Origin: UBA10908 sp964608965
GTDB taxonomy: Bacteria > Bacillota > Clostridia > Peptostreptococcales > Anaerovoracaceae
DNA: 64,000 bases
Reading direction: 5' to 3'
Assembly (NCBI GenBank): GCA_964608965.1
Contig: CAZSPZ010000008.1
Coordinates: 3,521 to 67,520, forward strand
A model generated the notes under the pieces. That model was not told the origin of the DNA. It worked only from the letters and a program-made list of their open reading frames with translations, and did not search any database. This document shows positions 32,427-41,503 of the stretch, piece after piece; positions within the stretch are counted from its first letter, which is position 1; the number at the start of each line of letters is the position of its first letter. A program made the translations under genes and the position numbers.

Positions 32427-34676
32427 TCAATCCAGTTTCTTCGTTTTTAATCGCAGAGCGTTCGTTACGACAAATACCGAGCTTGCGGCCATGGCCAAGC
32501 CTGCGATCATGGGGCTTAAAAGCATGCCGTTCAAGGGATACAGAAGTCCCGCAGCAATAGGAATACCTACACAGTTATAGAAAAACGCCCAGAACAGGTT
32601 TTGCTTGATATTTTTTATTGTCAGGCGGCTGAGCGTAACCGCTCTTGCCACATCTGTCAAATCGCTTTTCATCAGGACGATATCCGCAGATTCGATAGCG
32701 ATATCGCTACCACTTCCAATCGCACAGCCGATATCGGCTTGCACGAGGGCCGGAGCGTCGTTAATGCCGTCCCCCACCATCAAGACAGTATTTCCCTGAG
32801 CTTGCAATTCTTCCACAATCAACGCCTTTTCTTCCGGAAGCACTTCTGCCATCACGCGATCCGCTCCGACCTGGCGTCCGATATATGCAGCCGCTGCCTG
32901 ATTGTCCCCCGTCAGCATCACAACGGTAAAGCCCATTTTTTTAAGCCTATCCACAGCCAGTATGCTGCTTTGCTTTACCGTATCGGCCACGCCGATGGCT
33001 CCGCAGAGCGTATCGGAAAGAGAGATATACATCACGCTTTGCCCTTTTGCATAGAGCTCCTGCGCAAACTCTAAAACGGGAGAGAGATCTACACCCGCTT
33101 CCTCCAGCATTCTCTGATTGCCGACCAGAAGATTCCCTCCGTAGCCTAATTTTGCGCGAATTCCCTTTCCCGTTACATTTTCGAAATCGGTCACTTCCAT
33201 GGTGCTGGAAAGCTCTTTTTCTTCAGCTTTGGCCACAATGGCCTTTGCTAAAGGATGGTCGGAAAGTTTTTCTGCCAGAGCAGCCAGTGCGAGAAGTTCG
33301 TCTTCGGACATGCCCAATGCCTTCATTTGTGTTACGCTCGGCTTGCCCTCTGTGATGGTTCCGGTTTTGTCCAAAACCGCCACGTTGGCCTTATGTGTCA
33401 CTTCCAGTGCTTCGCCGCTTCTGATCAAAATGCCGTTGTTTGCACCCAGGCCGGTACCCACAATAATTGCGGTAGGGGTGGCAAGCCCAAGCGCGCATGG
33501 ACAGGCGATGACGAGCACCGCAGTAAAAATGCGCGTCGCAAAGGCTAAATCTTTGCCAAGGAGGAGCCAAAGGATGGCCGCGGCAAAAGCTATTGCGATC
33601 ACCACAGGCACAAATATGCCTGCCACCTGATCGGCAACCTTTGCAATGGGGGCTTTTTTACCTTGAGCGTCTTCCACAAACTTTATAATTTTTGCAAGCG
33701 TGGTATCTTCGCCCACCCTAGTGATGCGTACATATAAAGCACCGTTTCCGTTCAGGCTTCCGCCGATTACGGAACTTCCCTCTTCTTTTTCCACCGGGAT
33801 ACTTTCTCCTGTAAGCATGGATTCATCCACACCGCCGGCTCCCCGGGTCACTTCTCCGTCCATCGGCACCTTGGCTCCGGGTTTTACCAAAACCATATCC
33901 CCGACTTTTAATTTCTCCGTGGCGACTTCTTCCTGTCTGTCGTCCACAATGAGAATGGCCGTATCCGGCGCGAGCTCCATCAGTTTTTGAATGGCCCCCT
34001 TTGTTTTTTCTTTGCTGCCTGCTTCAAGATGCTTTCCAAGCATGACAAACGTCAATACGACAGCTGCCGATTCGTAGTATAAATGATGCGCGTGCATGGG
34101 CGTATCCGCGATGAGAAATGTAAGGACTAAACTATACAAGAAAGAACAGCTGCAGCTTATGGCAACCAACGTGTCCATATTCGGCACTTTATGAAGCAGC
34201 GATTTAAATCCGCTGACAAAAAATCTTTTGCCGATGAACATCACGATGATTGCCGCCAGCATTTGAGCCATGGCAAAGTTTACGGGATGCGTGTGAACGC
34301 TCAGGAGATCCGGAACGGGCAGGTCCTTTATGAGCATCTGCCCCATGGAAATATACAAAAGGAACGCTGAAAAGAATGCAGCAAGTCCGATGCTGTACCT
34401 TTCCGCGTTATAAGAATCTTCGATTCGGCTGTTTACGATGACGGGGTCTTTGATTTTGTCGCGTTGAAAGAGTTCGACGGTAAACCCGATATCCTTTACG
34501 ACGTCCATGATCTCTTCTTGGGAAACCTGTTCCTCGTCGTAAGTGATCGTCATTTTATTGGTCGTCAGGTTTACACTGCTTTCCACGACGCCGGGCAAAG
34601 CTTTTGTGGTACGTTCCACAGAGGCCGAGCACGATGCGCAGGACATTCCCCCGATGATATATACTTCTTCTCTCAA
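32427..34676 (-). CDS. copA: Copper-exporting P1B-type ATPase
   Basis: CopA pumps Cu(I) out of the cytoplasm. The 749-residue protein has one N-terminal heavy-metal domain (GMSCASCSASVE near 10-21), eight predicted membrane segments, the transmembrane CPC site in IACPCALGLATP near 392, phosphorylation motif DKTGT near 436, and GDGINDAPAL near 640. The start codon is TTG, six bases after GGGAGG. A CCGGCAAG/CTTGCCGG hairpin ends exactly at that Shine-Dalgarno. No CsoR, CopY or CopZ gene is adjacent; it follows feoB by 55 bp. Confidence 0.95.
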   Translation of the reverse strand: MREEVYIIGGMSCASCSASVERTTKALPGVVESSVNLTTNKMTITYDEEQVSQEEIMDVVKDIGFTVELFQRDKIKDPVIVNSRIEDSYNAERYSIGLAAFFSAFLLYISMGQMLIKDLPVPDLLSVHTHPVNFAMAQMLAAIIVMFIGKRFFVSGFKSLLHKVPNMDTLVAISCSCSFLYSLVLTFLIADTPMHAHHLYYESAAVVLTFVMLGKHLEAGSKEKTKGAIQKLMELAPDTAILIVDDRQEEVATEKLKVGDMVLVKPGAKVPMDGEVTRGAGGVDESMLTGESIPVEKEEGSSVIGGSLNGNGALYVRITRVGEDTTLAKIIKFVEDAQGKKAPIAKVADQVAGIFVPVVIAIAFAAAILWLLLGKDLAFATRIFTAVLVIACPCALGLATPTAIIVGTGLGANNGILIRSGEALEVTHKANVAVLDKTGTITEGKPSVTQMKALGMSEDELLALAALAEKLSDHPLAKAIVAKAEEKELSSTMEVTDFENVTGKGIRAKLGYGGNLLVGNQRMLEEAGVDLSPVLEFAQELYAKGQSVMYISLSDTLCGAIGVADTVKQSSILAVDRLKKMGFTVVMLTGDNQAAAAYIGRQVGADRVMAEVLPEEKALIVEELQAQGNTVLMVGDGINDAPALVQADIGCAIGSGSDIAIESADIVLMKSDLTDVARAVTLSRLTIKNIKQNLFWAFFYNCVGIPIAAGLLYPLNGMLLSPMIAGLAMAASSVFVVTNALRLKTKKLD

Positions 34677-34731
34677 TTGATTCCTCCCGGCAAGAAAGCC
34701 ATGTCCTTGCCGGATTTATTATATCATATTT

Positions 34732-36933
34732 TTAACCGCTGCACTTCTTCGAAGCGGGGCAATTTTTGCACCCTCCGGCACAGGAAGTTACAGAAGTTTC
34801 TGCTTCGAAGGAGATATGTTCAAAAGGCTTGCGTCTGAAAATCGCCCATAAGAACGCTGCAAGGACAAGAAGGGCAACTGCGGTCCAAACCGTAAATGCA
34901 CCGCCACCGAGGAATAATCCGAACTGATAGAACATCAGAGCAACGGCATAAGCAAAGGCGCACATATAACCTACCGTGGCAAGTGTCCACTTCGTGCTGT
35001 TCATCTCTCTCTTAATCGCGCCGATGGCTGCAAAGCAAGGAGCGCAAAGAAGGTTAAACAGCATAAAACTGTAGGCGGTCAAGACGGTAAAGTCCGCCGC
35101 AAGACGGCTCCAGATTTCTGTGCCGTCTCCTGCAACTTCGGCAAAGCCGTACAAAATGCCGAAGGTGCTCACCACGTTTTCCTTGGCGATAAAGCCCGTA
35201 AACGTGGCAACGGCGGACTGCCAGGTTCCAAAGCCGAGCGGAGCGAATAAAGGCGCCGCAATATTGCCGATTCCGGCAAGGAAGCTTGCGTTGTTGTCAA
35301 CGACCATGGCCAAACGGCCTGCTTCCAGTCCAAAACTCTGAAGAAACCACAACAGGACAGAAGAAACCAATATGACAGTGCCGGCTCTCTTAACAAAAGA
35401 CCAGGCTCTTTCTCCTGTTGTACGAGCGATATTCATGAAAGACGGCGTGTGATATGCCGGTAATTCCATAATAAAAGGGGCAATATCTCCCGCGAAAGGT
35501 TTGGTTTTTTTAAGCATGATACCCGAGACAATCACGGCTGCTATCCCAACGAAATATGCGGAAACGGCAACAAATCCCGATCCTCCGAAAAGAGCGCCCG
35601 CAATAAGGGCGACAATCGGCATTTTGGCACCGCACGGAATAAACGCTGTCGTCATGATGGTCATCCGGCGATCTCTTTCGTTTTCTATGGTACGCGAAGC
35701 CATAATGCCGGGAACGGAACATCCGGACCCGATCAGCATCGGAATAAAACTCTTTCCCGAAAGCCCGAACCTGCGAAAGATCCGGTCCATAATAAACGCC
35801 ACTCTGGACATGTAGCCCACATCTTCCAAAAGAGACAGCATCAGGAACAGTACAATCATTTGCGGAACAAAGCCCAGGACAGCGCCGACGCCGCCGACGA
35901 TTCCGTCCACCATCAATCCGCTCACCCACGGAGCTGCGCCGGAGGTTTCAAACCAGGTCGAAAGAGGCGCAAGAATCCACTCTCCGAAAAGAGTGTCGTT
36001 TGTAAAATCCGTCACCATGCCACCGATGGTCGATACGGATATATAATAAACAAAAAACATGATCGCCGCGAAGATCGGCAGCGCCAGCACGCGATTCGTT
36101 AAAATACGATCTATTTTATCGGAGCTGGTATTTCCGGCTTTTATATTTCTGGTTACACAGCGAGCGACCAGCTTTTCGATATAATCGTAGCGCTGGCTGA
36201 TGATGATGCTTTCCGAATCATCGTCCATTTCCGCTTCGCAGGCGACGATGTGCGTCAGAAGATGTGCCCAAAGCTCTTTGTCCAAGTTGAGTTCTTCCAA
36301 TACTTTAGGATCCCGCTCAAAGACTTTGATCGCATACCAGCGAACATACCTTTGGGGAACCCTACTCTCTATGGATTCTTCGATATGGGCTATGGCATGC
36401 TCGACGCTGCCGTTAAAGACAGGAGGAATATGTAAAGGGTCGTTCTTGGACGCAAGCTCCGCCGCAGCTTTAGCCACATCCATGGAGCCCATGCCTTTTA
36501 AAGCCGACGTCTCCATCACTTTGCATCCCAAAGCAGCCTCCAGGCCTTTTAAATTGATGACATCCCCGTTTTTTCGAACGATATCTATCATGTTAAGAGC
36601 AATGATCACCGGAATGCCGATTTCGGCAATCTGCGTCGTAAGATAGAGGTTACGCTCTATATTTGTCGCGTCCACGATGTTGATGACCGCATCGGGTTTT
36701 TCTCCGACAAGATAATTTCTTGAAACCACTTCCTCCGGAGTATAAGACGACAGAGAATAAATACCCGGAAGATCCTGAATAATAATATCCTCAGACCCTT
36801 TCAGCTTCCCTTCTTTTTTTTCCACAGTAACTCCCGGCCAATTCCCCACGTATTGGGAAGAGCCCGTAAGATCGTTGAACATGGTCGTCTTGCCGCTGTT
36901 GGGATTTCCTGCAAGTGCAATTTTTATACTCAT
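34732..36933 (-). CDS. feoB: Ferrous iron transporter FeoB with Cys-rich tail
   Basis: FeoB is the membrane GTPase for Fe(II) uptake. The 733-residue protein has a G-protein domain (GNPNSGKTTMFNDLTG near 9-24, DLPGIYSL, ALNMIDI), a FeoB cytosolic helical region, and two Gate/nucleoside-recognition membrane halves. The C-terminus adds a further hydrophobic helix and the tail SCAGGCKNCPASKKCSG, resembling the small FeoB-associated Cys-rich protein that is often a separate gene. It lies 11 bp after feoA under a DtxR-type box cluster. Confidence 0.96.
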   Translation of the reverse strand: MSIKIALAGNPNSGKTTMFNDLTGSSQYVGNWPGVTVEKKEGKLKGSEDIIIQDLPGIYSLSSYTPEEVVSRNYLVGEKPDAVINIVDATNIERNLYLTTQIAEIGIPVIIALNMIDIVRKNGDVINLKGLEAALGCKVMETSALKGMGSMDVAKAAAELASKNDPLHIPPVFNGSVEHAIAHIEESIESRVPQRYVRWYAIKVFERDPKVLEELNLDKELWAHLLTHIVACEAEMDDDSESIIISQRYDYIEKLVARCVTRNIKAGNTSSDKIDRILTNRVLALPIFAAIMFFVYYISVSTIGGMVTDFTNDTLFGEWILAPLSTWFETSGAAPWVSGLMVDGIVGGVGAVLGFVPQMIVLFLMLSLLEDVGYMSRVAFIMDRIFRRFGLSGKSFIPMLIGSGCSVPGIMASRTIENERDRRMTIMTTAFIPCGAKMPIVALIAGALFGGSGFVAVSAYFVGIAAVIVSGIMLKKTKPFAGDIAPFIMELPAYHTPSFMNIARTTGERAWSFVKRAGTVILVSSVLLWFLQSFGLEAGRLAMVVDNNASFLAGIGNIAAPLFAPLGFGTWQSAVATFTGFIAKENVVSTFGILYGFAEVAGDGTEIWSRLAADFTVLTAYSFMLFNLLCAPCFAAIGAIKREMNSTKWTLATVGYMCAFAYAVALMFYQFGLFLGGGAFTVWTAVALLVLAAFLWAIFRRKPFEHISFEAETSVTSCAGGCKNCPASKKCSG

Positions 36934-36944
36934 CTCGACCTCTT

Positions 36945-37166
36945 TTACATCACTTCTATCATTTGGGCGTCCGCCTTCCTTATGGAAAGCTCATACCCTC
37001 TGACCGTCACTTCGATGGGATCCCCAAGGGGTGCTACTTTTTGTATGGTTACCTCCACACCTTTTGTAACGCCCATATCCATAATCCTTCGACGGAGGGC
37101 TCCTTGCCCGTGCAGTTTAACCACAGTTACTTTATCTTTGATTTTGACATCTTTCAGTGTTTTCAT
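36945..37166 (-). CDS. feoA: Ferrous iron transport protein FeoA
   Basis: FeoA is a 73-residue SH3-like cytosolic protein that assists FeoB. It opens MKTLKDVKIKDKVTVVKLHGQGALRRRIMDMG, with the conserved RRRIMDMGVTKG segment near 25-36 and GDPIEVTVRGYELSIRK near the end. GGAGG precedes the ATG. It is the first gene of feoA-feoB and is transcribed from a promoter overlapped by regulator boxes. Confidence 0.95.
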   Translation of the reverse strand: MKTLKDVKIKDKVTVVKLHGQGALRRRIMDMGVTKGVEVTIQKVAPLGDPIEVTVRGYELSIRKADAQMIEVM

Positions 37167-37196
37167 GGTGTGCCTCCGCAGTTTTTATGAGATAAA

Positions 37197-37316
37197 GTTA
37201 GTTGGCTCTAACTTATGGTTGAAATAATTAGTTAGATTGCTCTAACCATTTTGAAGTTTAACACCTCTAACTTATTTTGTCAACAGTTCTTGCAAAAAAA
37301 GTTAGAGAATGCTAAC
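37197..37316. promoter_or_regulatory. Cluster of DtxR-type operator boxes GTTAG-N6-CTAAC
   Basis: Three perfect copies of GTTAG-N6-CTAAC lie at 37197-37212, 37231-37246 and 37301-37316, with a degenerate fourth (GTTTA-N6-CTAAC) at 37256-37271. Form and place fit operators of the DtxR/IdeR/MntR regulator encoded alongside. Confidence 0.85.
37255..37283 (-). promoter_or_regulatory. feoAB promoter
   Basis: TTGACA (37278-37283) and TAAACT (37255-37260) are 17 bp apart on the minus strand. The degenerate box at 37256-37271 lies over the -10 and spacer, and two perfect boxes lie downstream within the early transcribed region. Confidence 0.7.
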
Positions 37317-37318
37317 AT
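37290..37318 (+). promoter_or_regulatory. Promoter of the DtxR-family regulator gene
   Basis: TTGCAA (37290-37295) and TAACAT (37313-37318) are 17 bp apart. The perfect box 37301-37316 covers the spacer and most of the -10, indicating autoregulation. Confidence 0.6.
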
Positions 37319-37346
37319 GAAGCATAGAGAAGAAAGGACGACCGTT

Positions 37347-37715
37347 ATGAATATAATGAAATCCTCCGAAGATTATTTAGAAATGATGCTGATGCTCCAA
37401 GAAAGTAAAGGTTATATACGTTCTGTGGATATAGCGGCAGAATTGGGCGTAACAAAGCCCAGCGTTTCTTACGCCACAAAACGTTTAAGAGAAAACGGCT
37501 ACATAGCCATGAATGCGGAAGGGCATATCGAGTTGACGCCTTCCGGTCATAAAATTGCAAAAGAAATGTACGCGCGGCACAAAGTGATAGCCGGTTTTCT
37601 GATCAGCATGGGAGTCAGCGAAAAAGCAGCTTACGAAGATGCCTGTAAAATGGAACACGATATCAGCGCAGAAACCATGAGTGCCTTAAAAAGACACGCT
37701 GCCCAGCATAAATAA
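37347..37715 (+). CDS. DtxR/MntR-family metal-dependent regulator
   Basis: The 122-residue protein has the winged helix of this family: MKSSEDYLEMMLMLQESKGYIRSVDIAAELGVTKPSVSYA at residues 4-43 and the metal-binding/dimerisation helices KHRVI-type region ARHKVIAGFLISMGVSEKAAYEDACKMEHDIS. It lacks the C-terminal SH3 domain of DtxR and so is MntR-sized. ATG 37347 follows AAAGGA; the upstream in-frame ATG 37317 would lie inside the promoter. It is divergent from feoAB and probably senses Fe(II), possibly Mn(II). Confidence 0.9.
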   Translation: MNIMKSSEDYLEMMLMLQESKGYIRSVDIAAELGVTKPSVSYATKRLRENGYIAMNAEGHIELTPSGHKIAKEMYARHKVIAGFLISMGVSEKAAYEDACKMEHDISAETMSALKRHAAQHK

Positions 37716-37726
37716 CCCATAAAACA

Positions 37727-37762
37727 ACCGGCGGAAATATTCTTTCCGCCGGTCTTTTTTTA
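37727..37762 (+). terminator. Terminator after the DtxR-family gene
   Basis: ACCGGCGGAAA/TTTCCGCCGGT (11 bp, loop TATTC) is followed by CTTTTTTTT. Confidence 0.9.
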
Positions 37763-37789
37763 GAGCATCCTGCCCCTATTCTATATCGC

Positions 37790-38362
37790 TCAGGTAAAGC
37801 ACTCTCCGGTTTGAACCGTATATTTCGTCTGGCCGCCTTCGTCTAAATATTCCAGAAGGTAGAAAGGCTCGTCGGCCTCCATGTGGCCCATAAAAGTTTC
37901 AGCAATCTGGCCGTCCACGGTAAATTGAACATAAGTTACACTGTCGAAAGTAAGGCAAATGGTTCTTACGATTTGACCTATAAGCAGCTCTTCCTGCAAA
38001 GACCCCCCGTTTAGTCCGGTAGAAGCAAGATCGACCGTTACAGTATCTCCGCTCTCCGAAAGATCTGCACTGTTGATGACAATGTTCTCTGTGAGCATCG
38101 TTAAATAGGTTTCTTCGACGGGCGCACGCAGTGCTGTTAATACAGAAAGAACCTCCGAACCTTCCGTCAGGACCATTTCTGTGGCAACATCGATGTAAGC
38201 TTCCCCGCTGCCGGATACAACATATTCTTCGTTCGCGTAACTTAGGTGAACGTCACTGGCCTCTTCTTCTTCCTCGTCCTTTGCACAGCCTGCTGCCAAA
38301 GTAGCAAGCATTACGACGATACAGCCGATCAAGACCGCGACAGCTGTTTTCTTTTTTGCCAT
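37790..38362 (-). CDS. GerMN-domain lipoprotein
   Basis: The 190-residue protein has a basic N-terminus, a hydrophobic segment and lipobox LAAGC with the lipidated Cys near residue 26, followed by an acidic linker (DEEEEE). The remainder fits a single GerMN domain (IDVATEMVLTEGSEVLSVLTAL, then TVTVDLASTGLNGGSLQEELLIGQIVRTI). GerMN domains occur in the germination protein GerM and other surface lipoproteins; the role here is unknown. It sits downstream of the metallopeptidase gene. Confidence 0.82.
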   Translation of the reverse strand: MAKKKTAVAVLIGCIVVMLATLAAGCAKDEEEEEASDVHLSYANEEYVVSGSGEAYIDVATEMVLTEGSEVLSVLTALRAPVEETYLTMLTENIVINSADLSESGDTVTVDLASTGLNGGSLQEELLIGQIVRTICLTFDSVTYVQFTVDGQIAETFMGHMEADEPFYLLEYLDEGGQTKYTVQTGECFT

Positions 38363-38421
38363 TCTTCTCCCCCCTTCCTAATGAAGTTCTCTATTGGAAG
38401 TTTTTTCATAGGTCCATTCTA

Positions 38422-39132
38422 TCATAAAACCTTTACTTTTTCATTTAAGGTTTTCTTGATCTCTCTCCATGAGGGGCAAAAGTTGTCCATATAGGCTTTA
38501 AACCTTGCACCATGACCTTTTTCAAGAAGGTGGGTCAGCTCGTGGATGGCGATATATTCCAGGCATGAAACGGGTTTTTTCGCTAATTGAAGATTAAAAC
38601 AAATGACGGCAGTTCGAATATTGCACGTGCCCCAGCGAGTCGTCATGTTCCGAACATTCCATTTCCGGGCGCTTACTCCGGTGATGCGCTGAGATTTTTC
38701 TAAAATATCGGGAATCGCTTTCTTAAGTTCCCCTCGATATAAGTTGTTCAATGCATCTTCTCTTTGCTTCCTGTTGCTTTTCCCGGAAATTCGGAGGATA
38801 ATTTCTTCGCCTGTGCATTCTGCGGCTGCATTTTTAAGTCGAAGATTTTTTTCTTTTTCAACATCCGCTATGCGAAGAATATATGGTTTTCCCCACAGAT
38901 AATGCGTCTCGCCGCTTTTGTATTCATGCTGCACTACCGCTGCATATAACCGCTGCTTCTCTTTCACCCAATCGATTTTTGAAAGAGCAAAATTATATAT
39001 TGTTTGCTCCGAAGTGTGCCAGGGCGCAGTAAGATTGACGGTGCCATTGGGAGGAACGACCCGAATATACATATTTTTGATCTTCTTTTTTTCTACGGCT
39101 ATTTCCACGCCGCCTATGTCTATATGATTCAT
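38422..39132 (-). CDS. YgjP-type (DUF45) zinc metallopeptidase
   Basis: This 236-residue cytosolic protein has the zincin motif HELTHLLEKGH near 195-205 and the preceding TRWGTCN segment typical of the YgjP/DUF45 family. The biological substrate is not established. A longer frame from 39177 would overlap the terminator of the upstream permease gene, so ATG 39132 (MNHIDIGG) is preferred, though its Shine-Dalgarno is poor. Confidence 0.85.
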   Translation of the reverse strand: MNHIDIGGVEIAVEKKKIKNMYIRVVPPNGTVNLTAPWHTSEQTIYNFALSKIDWVKEKQRLYAAVVQHEYKSGETHYLWGKPYILRIADVEKEKNLRLKNAAAECTGEEIILRISGKSNRKQREDALNNLYRGELKKAIPDILEKSQRITGVSARKWNVRNMTTRWGTCNIRTAVICFNLQLAKKPVSCLEYIAIHELTHLLEKGHGARFKAYMDNFCPSWREIKKTLNEKVKVL

Positions 39133-39146
39133 TCTGCATCCCGGTC

Positions 39147-39170
39147 GAAAAAGGGAGACTTGCGTCTCCC
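39147..39170 (-). terminator. Terminator after the amino acid permease gene
   Basis: GGGAGAC/GTCTCCC (7 bp, 4-nt loop) is followed on the minus strand by TTTTTCG. Confidence 0.8.
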
Positions 39171-39184
39171 CTTTCAAAGCACTG

Positions 39185-40537
39185 TTACGATTTTTTACTT
39201 TTCATAAAAAACATTCCGAAAATTTGTATGGCGAAGAATATGATTAAATAGGCGATGATGGCTTTTCCGTGAGAAACATAAGCCGCATAGACCATAAACA
39301 ACGAACCGGCGATTCCAAGAACAGGCATAAGCTTGCCTTTCAATGCGCCAAGGTCCTTTTCTTTTTGCATAAACATAAAAAATATGGGAATGTACATTGC
39401 GTATATTGTAATGATGGGAAGTTCGGAAGAGTCAAAGCAGAACATTCCAAACCAGGGCGCGGTCAGATTGGCGCCGTAAAAGTAAAGCAGCCATGCGCCT
39501 GCGCAAAATAAGCCGAGCACCGATGCATTCGTAGGCATATTCGTCTTTGCATCCACTTGCTTAAAAACATCCGGGGCAGGGCCCATATTTCTGGCGGCTA
39601 AAGCGTAAAAGCCTCGGGTGCATCCCATCATCAATCCGTTTAAAGTTCCAAGGCAGGAGATGACGACGAATACAAACAAGCCTGTTCCCATGGCGTTGGA
39701 AAATATATTGGAGAATGCAAGTCTGGCACCGGATTCTCCGCTCTCCATGAGCGACGCATTGGATACAGCTCCTGCAAGTCCGACATAATAAAGGATGTAG
39801 GTAATCATAATAAGGAATGTCCCGCCGACCAGGGCTTTCGGAAGGTTTTTCTTCGCATCCTTGAGCTCCGCATTGATGCTCGTGGCGATAATCCATCCTT
39901 CGTAAGCAAACGCGGTGGCACATACGGCAGTCAGCAGCGCGGTCATCGTATCCATCTCAACAATAACCGTATTGAAATTCTCCGCAACCATTCCGCTGGA
40001 AAGCCCTGCAATCGTTCCCACAATTGCCATGGCAAACAATGGAATCAGCTTGATGACCGTTGTACTTACCTGGAACTTTCCTGCGATAATCGGGGACAAT
40101 GTGTTGATTGTATAACTTGCGACCAGATAAAACATCGTGATGGCCAAACATTCGGGACCAACGATGCTCCAGTCCTTGCCAATCAGCACACAGGTGTATC
40201 TGGCTGATACCCAGGCTAAAACTCCTGTAAGCGTCGGATAATACGTTGTCGCCATAAACCAGCCGATAAAATATGCATACTTCGAACCCATCGTCGCCTC
40301 GGCATAGTCCACGATTCCGTTTACTTTTTCGTATTTCGTAGCCATGACCGCAAAGTTGTAGGCGCAGACAATCATGATGATACCGCCGATGATCCACGCG
40401 AGGATACCGATCGATAAGTTTCCTCCGGTTGCAGACAGAATTTTTTCTGCCTTGAAAAATACGCCGCTGCCGATTACGATACCGACGACCATGGCCGTCG
40501 CTGTGGCAAGGCCGTACTTTTTCTTTAGTGTCTCCAT
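39185..40537 (-). CDS. APC-superfamily amino acid permease
   Basis: The 450-residue membrane protein has about 12 hydrophobic segments. The N-terminal TAMVVGIVIGSGVFFKAEKIL is the substrate-site helix of LAT/APC transporters, and ATAFAYEGWIIATSINAELKDAKKNLPKALV is typical of the family. Substrate cannot be assigned. ATG 40537 follows GAGGGAAAG; the frame extends to 40591 without a ribosome site. A sigma-A promoter lies upstream and a terminator downstream, so it is monocistronic. Confidence 0.9.
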   Translation of the reverse strand: METLKKKYGLATATAMVVGIVIGSGVFFKAEKILSATGGNLSIGILAWIIGGIIMIVCAYNFAVMATKYEKVNGIVDYAEATMGSKYAYFIGWFMATTYYPTLTGVLAWVSARYTCVLIGKDWSIVGPECLAITMFYLVASYTINTLSPIIAGKFQVSTTVIKLIPLFAMAIVGTIAGLSSGMVAENFNTVIVEMDTMTALLTAVCATAFAYEGWIIATSINAELKDAKKNLPKALVGGTFLIMITYILYYVGLAGAVSNASLMESGESGARLAFSNIFSNAMGTGLFVFVVISCLGTLNGLMMGCTRGFYALAARNMGPAPDVFKQVDAKTNMPTNASVLGLFCAGAWLLYFYGANLTAPWFGMFCFDSSELPIITIYAMYIPIFFMFMQKEKDLGALKGKLMPVLGIAGSLFMVYAAYVSHGKAIIAYLIIFFAIQIFGMFFMKSKKS

Positions 40538-40603
40538 TTTACTTTCCCTCTCTCTTTTTTTTATTAATTTTTGTGACGATGAGTGCGGCATCGTACACGA
40601 AAA

Positions 40604-40634
40604 ATAGTTTATCGACTATCCCTTTAAAAGTCAA
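40604..40634 (-). promoter_or_regulatory. Permease promoter with overlapping inverted repeat
   Basis: TTGACT (40629-40634) and TAAACT (40606-40611) are 17 bp apart on the minus strand. ATAGT-TTATCG-ACTAT (40604-40619) overlaps the -10 element and could be an operator. Confidence 0.6.
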
Positions 40635-41503
40635 GAAAGCCGGGATGTCTTACCGGCTTCGCTTTCGGGTTGAACTTTCGCTTTTCTGTAGTTGTATATT
40701 AAGATGGTGACGAAAACAATGGCTGCGCCCACAAGAGAAAGCGGCGTCAGCATTTCCCCGTAAAAAATCGCCACCCACAAGGGATTTAATATCGGCTCGA
40801 TGCCTGTTACTAAACTTGCCGTAATGGCCGGCGTCGTTTCAAGGCCTTTTGTCAGGAAAATATATCCAAAGGCAAGCTGAAAGACGCCCAGAGCCGCCAC
40901 TGCCAATAAAATTTTAGGTGAAGTTTCGCGGACGGCCAATAAAAAGGGAAAACCTATCAGGACACTGATCAACTGGCCCACGAGAACAGAAGACAAGCCA
41001 TCTGAATCCGGAGAACTTTTCATCATAAACACACCGGCATAAGAGAGACCTGACAACAAAGCCAGACCGTTTCCCAGCATATTGCCGGTCGACAGTCCGT
41101 CAATCACGAAAAACACCAAACCGATGATGACAATGATGCAAGCGATGATGTCATCTTTTTTCGGCTTAACGCCAAACAGCAAAAAAGTCAATATCAAAAC
41201 AAAGATAGGCGCGGTAAATTGAAGAATGATGGTATTCCCGGCTGTAGTCAGCTTGTTTGCAAGGCTGAAAAGGTTGTTCGTTCCCGCAATGCAAAGCGCG
41301 CCGATAAAAACAGTGCGATTGAATTTGAGCTTGTGTTTTGAAATTAAAACAAAGAGCCCGATGATGAAAATCGATAGGATATTGCGCGCGGAATTAATAG
41401 CCAGCGCATGCCAGGGAATAAATTTGAAACACAGCCCGCCCACACTGAAAAGAACGGCTGCGATAAAAACGTAAATTGTGCCTGATTTTTCTGTCTTAAT
41501 CAT
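40631..41503 (-). CDS. DMT-family (EamA) transporter
   Basis: This 290-residue protein has ten hydrophobic segments in two EamA repeats, with family patterns near FIAAVLFSVGGLCFKFIP and LVTGIEPILNPLWVAIFYGE. Such proteins usually export amino acids or metabolites; the substrate is unknown. AAAGGAG precedes the ATG, which overlaps the whiA stop by 8 bp, so the two are coupled. Confidence 0.88.
   Translation of the reverse strand: MIKTEKSGTIYVFIAAVLFSVGGLCFKFIPWHALAINSARNILSIFIIGLFVLISKHKLKFNRTVFIGALCIAGTNNLFSLANKLTTAGNTIILQFTAPIFVLILTFLLFGVKPKKDDIIACIIVIIGLVFFVIDGLSTGNMLGNGLALLSGLSYAGVFMMKSSPDSDGLSSVLVGQLISVLIGFPFLLAVRETSPKILLAVAALGVFQLAFGYIFLTKGLETTPAITASLVTGIEPILNPLWVAIFYGEMLTPLSLVGAAIVFVTILIYNYRKAKVQPESEAGKTSRLS

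Noticed and set aside
37197..37316. The repeated GTTAG...CTAAC units as a small CRISPR-like array
   Set aside because: The units are 16 bp, palindromic, unevenly spaced and overlap two promoters, which fits operators rather than CRISPR repeats.
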